Assembly (NCBI GenBank): GCA_019234295.1
Contig: JAFALK010000009.1
Location: 28,424 to 92,423 of the forward strand
DNA length: 64,000 bases
Origin: Roseateles sp.
GTDB taxonomy: Bacteria > Pseudomonadota > Gammaproteobacteria > Burkholderiales > Burkholderiaceae_C
Direction of reading: 5' to 3'
Positions 58,491-64,000 of the stretch are shown here, piece by piece. How positions within the stretch are numbered: position 1 is the first letter of the stretch; each line of letters begins with the position of its first letter. The position numbers and the translations under genes are program-made. The notes under the pieces were generated by a model, which was not told the DNA's origin, did no database searches, and saw only the letters and a program-made list of their open reading frames with translations.

Positions 58491-59000
58491 TCAGGCAGCC
58501 TTGGCCTGGGCCAGCATCGTGGCGGCGTCGCTGACCTCGAACTTGCCGGGACCCTCGACGTTCAGTGTCTTGACCACGCCATCCTTGACCAGCATGGAGT
58601 AGCGCTGCGAGCGCAGGCCGAAGCCCTTGGCCGTCAGGTCGAGCACCAGGCCCGTGGCCTGCGCGAAGGCGGCCGAGCCGTCAGCCATCATGCGAACCTT
58701 GCCCGCAGTCTTCTGTTCGCGACCCCAGGCGCCCATCACGAAGGGGTCGTTCACGGACACGCACCAGATTTCGTCTACGCCAGCAGCCTTGAGATCCTCG
58801 GCCTTGGCCACATAGCCCGGCACGTGCTGGGCTGAACAGGTCGGAGTGAAAGCGCCCGGCAGGGCGAAGATGGCAATGGTCTTGCCGGCGGTCAGCTTCT
58901 CGATATCAAAGCTGTTTGGGCCGAGCGAGCAGCCTTCGCCCTCGATTTCGATGAACTCCTGCAGCGTGCCCGCGGGCAGCTTGTCTCCGACCTTCAACAT
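58491..59000 (-). CDS. Peroxiredoxin (Prx5-type) between S10 and spc genes
   Basis: A 169-residue peroxiredoxin. The peroxidatic cysteine is in PGAFTPTCSAQHVPGY, and WCVSVNDPFVMGAWG and LRSQRYSMLVKDG are family parts. It reduces hydroperoxides in the cytosol, normally with glutathione/glutaredoxin or thioredoxin. The position between rpsQ and rplN is not the common ribosomal layout: a terminator precedes it (59027-59063) and a promoter follows it, so it interrupts the transcription unit. A GGAGAAC site precedes the ATG. Confidence 0.9.
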   Translation of the reverse strand: MLKVGDKLPAGTLQEFIEIEGEGCSLGPNSFDIEKLTAGKTIAIFALPGAFTPTCSAQHVPGYVAKAEDLKAAGVDEIWCVSVNDPFVMGAWGREQKTAGKVRMMADGSAAFAQATGLVLDLTAKGFGLRSQRYSMLVKDGVVKTLNVEGPGKFEVSDAATMLAQAKAA

Positions 59001-59026
59001 GATGTTCTCCTGGGGAATCAGAAATG

Positions 59027-59063
59027 AAAAAAGCCGGCTGCCGGTCGCCCGGCCTGCCGGCCT
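59027..59063 (-). terminator. Terminator after rpsQ
   Basis: A GCCGGC stem with an inner CCGG pairing is followed on the minus strand by TTTTTT. It lies 32 bases after the rpsQ stop and ends the S10-type transcript before the peroxiredoxin gene. Confidence 0.75.
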
Positions 59064-59095
59064 TTATGCAGCGGAGCAGAACTCCGCCGACATGA

Positions 59096-59365
59096 TCAGA
59101 CCTCTTGGGCCTTCTCGACCAGGCGGGTCACGACCCAGCTCTTGGTCTTGGAGATCGGACGGCCTTCGGCGATCTCGACCACGTCACCCATCTTGTACTC
59201 GCCCTTTTCGTCGTGGGCGTGGTACTTGCGGGAGTGAGCCACGATCTTGCCGTAGAGCTCGTGCTTGGAGCGACGCTCGATCAGGACCGTGACGGTCTTG
59301 GCGCGCTTATCGCTGACCACGCGACCGATCAGGGTGCGCGTGTTCTTGGTTTGAGCTTCAGTCAT
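59096..59365 (-). CDS. rpsQ: 30S ribosomal protein S17
   Basis: An 89-residue S17 ([40 protein letters not shown]). Its start overlaps the rpmC stop by four bases. It is the last gene before the terminator. Confidence 0.97.
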   Translation of the reverse strand: MTEAQTKNTRTLIGRVVSDKRAKTVTVLIERRSKHELYGKIVAHSRKYHAHDEKGEYKMGDVVEIAEGRPISKTKSWVVTRLVEKAQEV

Positions 59366-59559
59366 TTCGCGGCTCCCTTCTTCTCGTTGAGCACGGTCTT
59401 GGCGCGCGCGATGTCGCGACGCGTCTTGCCGAGCACCGAGTGGTCGGTCAGTTGCTGGGTTGCCTTTTGCATGCGCAGGCCGAAATGGGCCTTGAGCAGG
59501 TCGGTCACTTCCTTCTCGAGGGCAGCGACGTCCTTGCCACGCAGTTCAGATGCTTTCAT
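59362..59559 (-). CDS. rpmC: 50S ribosomal protein L29
   Basis: A 65-residue L29 ([20 protein letters not shown]). The ATG at 59559 is the family start; the frame extends four codons more. It lies at the exit-tunnel rim of the 50S subunit. Confidence 0.97.
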   Translation of the reverse strand: MKASELRGKDVAALEKEVTDLLKAHFGLRMQKATQQLTDHSVLGKTRRDIARAKTVLNEKKGAAK

Positions 59560-59579
59560 GGTGTTCTCCACTCAGGCGA

Positions 59580-59996
59580 TCACAGGCCGACCTGGCGCGC
59601 GACGAAGGTGCAACGCAGGGGCAGCTTTGCAGCAGCCAGCGTGAACGCTTCGCGAGCCAGAGCTTCCGGAACGCCATTGATTTCGTAGAGCACCTTGCCC
59701 GGCTGGATCTCAGCGACGTAGTACTCCGGGTTGCCCTTGCCGTTACCCATACGGACTTCGGCAGGCTTTTGCGAGATGGGCTTGTCCGGGAAGATGCGGA
59801 TGAAGATGCGACCACCGCGCTTGATATGGCGCGAGATTGCACGACGTGCAGCTTCGATCTGACGAGCCGTCAGGCGACCACGTTCAGTGGACTTCAGGCC
59901 GAAGTCGCCAAAGGACACGGCGGCGCCACGAGTGGCCACGCCGGTGTTACGGCCCTTCTGCTCCTTGCGGAATTTGCGACGAGCGGGTTGCAGCAT
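59580..59996 (-). CDS. rplP: 50S ribosomal protein L16
   Basis: A 138-residue L16 ([59 protein letters not shown]). It is needed for peptidyl transfer. It starts two bases after the rpsC stop. Confidence 0.98.
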   Translation of the reverse strand: MLQPARRKFRKEQKGRNTGVATRGAAVSFGDFGLKSTERGRLTARQIEAARRAISRHIKRGGRIFIRIFPDKPISQKPAEVRMGNGKGNPEYYVAEIQPGKVLYEINGVPEALAREAFTLAAAKLPLRCTFVARQVGL

Positions 59997-59998
59997 GT

Positions 59999-60844
59999 TT
60001 ATTCTCCTTTGGTCTCGCCAGCAGCAGGCGCGGCAGCAGGACCAGCCTTGCGGACCACGCGGCCACCAGCGGGACGTGCGCCGGCCGGCTTGTCGCCAGC
60101 GGGTGCGCCTTCATCACGACGGCCACGGCCGGCGGGGGCGCCAGGACGGGCGTTGCGACGCGGGCGGCGGTCGTCTTCGGCACCTGCGGGGGTGTTGATC
60201 ACCGGAGCCTCGCCGTTGGCCAGGCGATCACCACGGTAGACCCACACCTTCACGCCGATCACGCCATAGGTCGTCTTGGCTTCGGAGAAGCCATAGTCGA
60301 TGTCGGCCTTCAGGGTGTGAAGGGGCACGCGGCCTTCGCGGTACCACTCGGTACGTGCGATTTCGATGCCGTTCAGACGGCCGGCGGACATGATCTTGAT
60401 GCCCTGAGCGCCCAGGCGCATGGCGTTCTGCATCGCGCGCTTCATGGCGCGGCGGAACATGATGCGCTTTTCCAGCTGCTGGGTGATCGAGTCGGCGATC
60501 AGCTGAGCATCGATTTCGGGCTTGCGCACTTCTTCGATGTTCACGGCCACCGGCACGCCCAGACGCTTGGTCAGCTCGGCCTTCAGGTTCTCGATGTCCT
60601 CACCCTTCTTGCCGATCACGACGCCCGGACGAGCCGAGAAGATCGTGATGCGGGCGTTCTTGGCGGGACGCTCGATCAGGATGCGCGAGACGGCGGCATT
60701 CTTCAGACGCGTCTTCAGGTAGTCACGAACCTGCAGGTCTTCGGCCAGCATGCCGGCGAAGTTCTGGTTGTTCGCGTACCAACGCGAAGCCCAGTTGCGG
60801 GTGACAGGAAGGCGGAAGCCAACCGGATGGATTTTCTGTCCCAT
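59999..60844 (-). CDS. rpsC: 30S ribosomal protein S3 with extended tail
   Basis: A 281-residue S3 with the KH domain ([16 protein letters not shown]) and the C-terminal domain. The core ends near [13 protein letters not shown]; after it about 65 residues of Arg-, Gly-, Ala- and Pro-rich low complexity follow ([15 protein letters not shown] and [13 protein letters not shown]). The tail is longer than in E. coli S3 but such tails are seen in betaproteobacteria. Confidence 0.97.
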   Translation of the reverse strand: MGQKIHPVGFRLPVTRNWASRWYANNQNFAGMLAEDLQVRDYLKTRLKNAAVSRILIERPAKNARITIFSARPGVVIGKKGEDIENLKAELTKRLGVPVAVNIEEVRKPEIDAQLIADSITQQLEKRIMFRRAMKRAMQNAMRLGAQGIKIMSAGRLNGIEIARTEWYREGRVPLHTLKADIDYGFSEAKTTYGVIGVKVWVYRGDRLANGEAPVINTPAGAEDDRRPRRNARPGAPAGRGRRDEGAPAGDKPAGARPAGGRVVRKAGPAAAPAAGETKGE

Positions 60845-60859
60845 AGTCTTCCTTGCGCC

Positions 60860-61189
60860 TTAATTGCCGACCGACACGAAGATGTGGCAGGTGGGCTTGC
60901 TGATGCGATTGCCGCGGCCCTTGGCGCGAGCCGAGAAGCGCTTCAGCGTGGTGCCTTGCTCCACATAGATCGAGGTGACCTTGAGTTCATCGATGTCAGC
61001 GCCGTCGTTGTGCTCGGCGTTGGCAATGGCGCTTTCCAGCGCCTTCTTGATGATCACGGCAGCCTTCTTCTGGGTGAATTCCAGGATGTTGAGCGCCTGG
61101 TCCACCTTCTTGCCGCGGATCAGGTCAGCCACCAGGCGACCCTTGTCGCAAGAGAGGCGGACGCCGCGAACGATTGCTTTGGTTTCCAT
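60860..61189 (-). CDS. rplV: 50S ribosomal protein L22
   Basis: A 109-residue L22 lining the exit tunnel ([40 protein letters not shown]). The ATG at 61189 is the family start, with three more upstream codons in frame. Confidence 0.97.
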   Translation of the reverse strand: METKAIVRGVRLSCDKGRLVADLIRGKKVDQALNILEFTQKKAAVIIKKALESAIANAEHNDGADIDELKVTSIYVEQGTTLKRFSARAKGRGNRISKPTCHIFVSVGN

Positions 61190-61200
61190 CGTCTGCATCC

Positions 61201-61479
61201 TTACTTCTTCCCGGCCTTCTTGTCGGCCGGGTGGCCCTTGAAGGTGCGGGTGAGTGCGAATTCGCCCAGCTTGTGGCCGACCATCTGGTCGGACACATAG
61301 ACCGGTACGTGCTGCTTGCCGTTGTGCACGGCGATCGTCAGACCGATGAAATCGGGGAGGATCGTCGAGCGACGCGACCAGGTCTTGATCGGCTTCTTGT
61401 CTTTGATGGCAATTGCCTTCTCGACCTTGGCCATCAGGTGGTGGTCAACGAAGGGGCCCTTCTTCAGCGAACGAGTCAT
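61201..61479 (-). CDS. rpsS: 30S ribosomal protein S19
   Basis: A 92-residue S19 ([40 protein letters not shown]). It forms the S13-S19 pair of the 30S head. Confidence 0.98.
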   Translation of the reverse strand: MTRSLKKGPFVDHHLMAKVEKAIAIKDKKPIKTWSRRSTILPDFIGLTIAVHNGKQHVPVYVSDQMVGHKLGEFALTRTFKGHPADKKAGKK

Positions 61480-61489
61480 GGCCTAGCCC

Positions 61490-62314
61490 TTACTTCTTGC
61501 GACGCGAAACGATGAACGTCTGCGTGCGCTTGTTGTTACGAGTGCGGAAGCCCTTCGTCAGGGTGTTCCACGGCGACACGGGGGCCTGACCCTCGCCGGT
61601 GCGGCCTTCGCCGCCGCCGTGCGGGTGGTCAACCGGGTTCATGGCCGTACCGCGAACGGTCGGACGGATACCCTTCCAGCGGATCGCGCCGGCCTTGCCG
61701 TACTGGCGCAGGCTGTGCTCTTCGTTGGACACCTCGCCGATGGTGGCGCGGCAGTCAATGTGGATGCGGCGGACTTCACCCGAGCGCAGGCGGACCTGAG
61801 CGTAGGCGCCTTCACGGGCCATCAGCACCACCGAGGTACCGGCCGAACGGGCGATCTGCGCGCCCTTGCCCGGCTGCAGTTCCACGCAGTGGATGGTCGA
61901 ACCCACGGGGATGTTGCGGATCGGCAGCGTGTTGCCGGCCTTGATCGGAGCCTCGGCGCCCGACAGCAGGGTCGAACCGATTTCCAGACCACGGGGGGCG
62001 ATCACGTAGCGACGCTCGCCGTCGGCGTAGCACACCAGAGCGATGTGGGCCGTACGGTTGGGGTCGTACTCGATGCGTTCAACCTTCGCCGGGATGCCAT
62101 CCTTGTTGCGACGGAAATCCACCACGCGGTAGTGGTGCTTATGACCACCGCCCTTGTGGCGCATCGTGATGTGACCGTTGTTGTTACGGCCGGAGTTCTG
62201 CTTCTGGGGCTCGACGAGCGAGGCTTCCGGAGCACCCTTGTGGAGGTGCTTGTGCACCACCTTGACGACGCCACGGCGGCCGGGCGAAGTCGGCTTGACT
62301 TTAACGACAGCCAT
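61490..62314 (-). CDS. rplB: 50S ribosomal protein L2
   Basis: A 274-residue L2 ([21 protein letters not shown]-terminal [16 protein letters not shown]). It is essential for the peptidyl-transferase centre and overlaps the rplW stop by one base. Confidence 0.98.
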   Translation of the reverse strand: MAVVKVKPTSPGRRGVVKVVHKHLHKGAPEASLVEPQKQNSGRNNNGHITMRHKGGGHKHHYRVVDFRRNKDGIPAKVERIEYDPNRTAHIALVCYADGERRYVIAPRGLEIGSTLLSGAEAPIKAGNTLPIRNIPVGSTIHCVELQPGKGAQIARSAGTSVVLMAREGAYAQVRLRSGEVRRIHIDCRATIGEVSNEEHSLRQYGKAGAIRWKGIRPTVRGTAMNPVDHPHGGGEGRTGEGQAPVSPWNTLTKGFRTRNNKRTQTFIVSRRKK

Positions 62315-62625
62315 TACGCAGCCTCCCCGGAGAAGTTGAGCTCTTGACCTGCCTTGAGGGCGACATACGCCTTCTTGACATGGTCGCGGCGGCCAGCACG
62401 GCCACCAAAGCGCTTGGTCTTGCCCTTGACGTTGACGACCGAGACCGACTCGACCTCGACCTTGAACATCAGTTCAACAGCGGCCTTGATCTCGGGCTTG
62501 GTGGCATCGCGCATCACCTTGAACAGCACTTGGTTGTGCTTCTCGGCAACCGCCGTTGCCTTTTCAGACACGATCGGGGCGAGCAGCACGGAGGCCAGAC
62601 GGCCTTCGGAATACTTGGTGGTCAT
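62314..62625 (-). CDS. rplW: 50S ribosomal protein L23
   Basis: A 103-residue L23 ([33 protein letters not shown]). It is the docking site for trigger factor and SRP at the exit tunnel. I chose the ATG at 62625, which overlaps the rplD stop (ATGA). Confidence 0.96.
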   Translation of the reverse strand: MTTKYSEGRLASVLLAPIVSEKATAVAEKHNQVLFKVMRDATKPEIKAAVELMFKVEVESVSVVNVKGKTKRFGGRAGRRDHVKKAYVALKAGQELNFSGEAA

Positions 62626-63242
62626 GCCAGCATCTCCTTGAGTTGCTCGACAGCCGCCTTGGTCACCAGCACCTTCTTGTAGAAGACCAGCGACAGCGGA
62701 TCGGCGTAACGCGGCTCGCAAACCAGCACGTTGGCCAGGTTGCGCGAGGCGAGAGCCAGGTTGTCGTCCACGTTGTCAGCGATCAGCATGACCGAGTCCA
62801 GGCCCATGGCCTTGAACTTGGCAGCCAGCAGCTTGGTCTTGGGCGCTTCGAGGTTGATCGAATCGACCACGGCCAGGCGGCCTTCGCGAGCCAGCTGCGA
62901 GAGGATGGCGGCCATGCCGGCGCGGTACATCTTCTTGTTCAGCTTGTGCGAGAAGTTTTCTTCCGGCAGGTTCGGGAAGATACGACCGCCTCCGCGCCAC
63001 AGCGGCGACGAGGTCATACCGGCACGAGCGCGGCCGGTGCCCTTCTGGCGGAACGGCTTCTTCGTGGAGTGATTGACTTGTTCGCGGTCCTTCTGGGCGC
63101 GGGTGCCTTGGCGGGCGTTGGCTTGATAAGCCACGACCACCTGGTGCACCAGGGCTTCGTTGTAATCGCGAGCGAAGACGGTGTCAGGAGCGTCCACCTT
63201 GGAGGTGGCCTGACCCTGTTCGTTCAGGAGCTCGAGCTGCAT
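62622..63242 (-). CDS. rplD: 50S ribosomal protein L4
   Basis: A 206-residue L4 ([40 protein letters not shown]). In E. coli, L4 represses the S10 operon. It overlaps the rplC stop by one base (TAATG). Confidence 0.98.
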   Translation of the reverse strand: MQLELLNEQGQATSKVDAPDTVFARDYNEALVHQVVVAYQANARQGTRAQKDREQVNHSTKKPFRQKGTGRARAGMTSSPLWRGGGRIFPNLPEENFSHKLNKKMYRAGMAAILSQLAREGRLAVVDSINLEAPKTKLLAAKFKAMGLDSVMLIADNVDDNLALASRNLANVLVCEPRYADPLSLVFYKKVLVTKAAVEQLKEMLA

Positions 63243-63913
63243 CAGTTGGCTCCCTTCTTGACCTTGACCTTGACGGCGGGGCGAACGACCACGTGGCCGT
63301 TCTTGGCACCCGGCACAGCACCGCGGACCAGCAGCAGTTGACGGGCTTCGTCAATGCGCACGATGTCCAGGTTCTGCACGCTCACGGTCTCGTCGCCCAT
63401 GTGGCCGGTCATCTTCTTGCCCGGGAACACACGGCCCGGATCCTGCGCCATCGAGATGGAGCCCGGGACGTTATGGGAACGGCTGTTACCGTGCGAGGCG
63501 CGCTGCGAGCTGAAGTTGTGGCGCTTGATCGTGCCAGCGTAGCCCTTACCGATCGAGGTGCCTTGCACGTCGACCAGTTGGCCTGCTGCGAACAGCGTCA
63601 CCGGCACCTGGGCGCCGGCCTTGTATTCGGCGGCGACTTCGGCGGCAACACGGAATTCTTTGAGGATTTCGCCGGCTTCGACACCCGCCTTGGCGAGGTG
63701 GCCAGCTTCCGGCTTGGTCACGCGCGATGCTTTGCGCGAACCGAACGCCACTTGGATGGCGCTGTAGCCGTCAGTCTCTTCGGTCTTGACCTGGGTCACG
63801 CGGTTGTTGGACACGTCCAGCACCGTCACAGGGATGGCGTCGCCATCGTCCGTGAAGATGCGCATCATGCCCACCTTGCGGCCCAGCAATCCGAGACGAT
63901 TGCTAAGACTCAT
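63242..63913 (-). CDS. rplC: 50S ribosomal protein L3
   Basis: A 223-residue L3. I chose the ATG at 63913 ([20 protein letters not shown]). [20 protein letters not shown] and [15 protein letters not shown] are the conserved parts. It is the first gene of the S10 block in the window; rpsJ would be beyond the edge. Confidence 0.97.
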   Translation of the reverse strand: MSLSNRLGLLGRKVGMMRIFTDDGDAIPVTVLDVSNNRVTQVKTEETDGYSAIQVAFGSRKASRVTKPEAGHLAKAGVEAGEILKEFRVAAEVAAEYKAGAQVPVTLFAAGQLVDVQGTSIGKGYAGTIKRHNFSSQRASHGNSRSHNVPGSISMAQDPGRVFPGKKMTGHMGDETVSVQNLDIVRIDEARQLLLVRGAVPGAKNGHVVVRPAVKVKVKKGAN

Positions 63914-63929
63914 GTTTCTTCTCCAAATG

Positions 63930-63989
63930 CCTGACATCGATTGGTCAGGCTGACTTGATGCACCGCCGCGGGTAAAGGCTTTGGCGGTG
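63930..63989 (-). other. Two hairpins upstream of rplC
   Basis: GCCTGAC pairs with GTCAGGC (63930-63951) and CACCGCC with GGCGGTG (63961-63989). Neither is followed by a clear T run on the minus strand. They may be processing or attenuation structures in the gap where rpsJ would precede rplC. Confidence 0.4.
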
Positions 63990-64000
63990 CGCTTAAACCC

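Overview
The window looks like a chromosome segment of a GC-rich betaproteobacterium, most likely Burkholderiales. The evidence is the right-hand third: a long minus-strand ribosomal block (rplC to rplQ with infA, secY and rpoA) with betaproteobacterial gene order, plus an initiator tRNA-fMet and a high-GC codon style throughout. The exact genus is inference; the beta-glucan and halogenase cluster would fit relatives of Roseateles or Mitsuaria.

Layout. (1) 1-5060: the 3' part of a TonB-dependent receptor, a membrane diguanylate cyclase, an IS21-type remnant (istB fragment and terminal repeats) and a stretch of insertion scars. (2) 5061-34465: an apparent 29.4-kb genomic island. It lies between a 14-bp direct repeat that copies the 3' end of tRNA-fMet (5061-5074) and the tRNA itself (34453-34529), with a serine recombinase whose frame runs into the tRNA. 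The island encodes a Ser-type sulfatase with its radical-SAM maturase, a thiolase, a nitronate-monooxygenase-like flavoprotein, a cupin, an SDR and an AraC regulator. An outer-membrane/export module follows (DUF1302, DUF1329, Ycf48-like, MMPL), then an acyl-CoA ligase, a haem-c/propeller hybrid, aldehyde and alcohol dehydrogenases, an epoxide-hydrolase-like enzyme and a VOC-VOC-SRPBCC fusion. A 26-bp element (TTGTCCC start, GAC in the middle, TGTC end) occurs upstream of four of these units and probably defines the AraC regulon. The whole reads as an uncharacterised pathway for taking up, desulfating and oxidising a hydrophobic compound. The right end holds parB, IS3 and SDR fragments.

(3) 34591-46987: a carbohydrate locus. 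A minus-strand operon (TonB receptor, flavin-dependent halogenase, SapC, cupin_8, second halogenase) faces a LacI regulator, a GH1 beta-glucosidase and a GH16 endo-beta-1,3-glucanase. Three perfect LacI-type palindromes link the two sides. Two flanking pieces are scars of a lost sugar ABC transporter (permease C-terminus and MalK ends), so uptake now seems to rest on the TonB receptor. (4) 47104-48939: dsbD. (5) 49008-63913: the ribosomal block. It is split by a peroxiredoxin gene that follows a terminator and precedes a good sigma-70 promoter for rplN onward.

No rRNA genes, CRISPR arrays or complete insertion sequences were seen.
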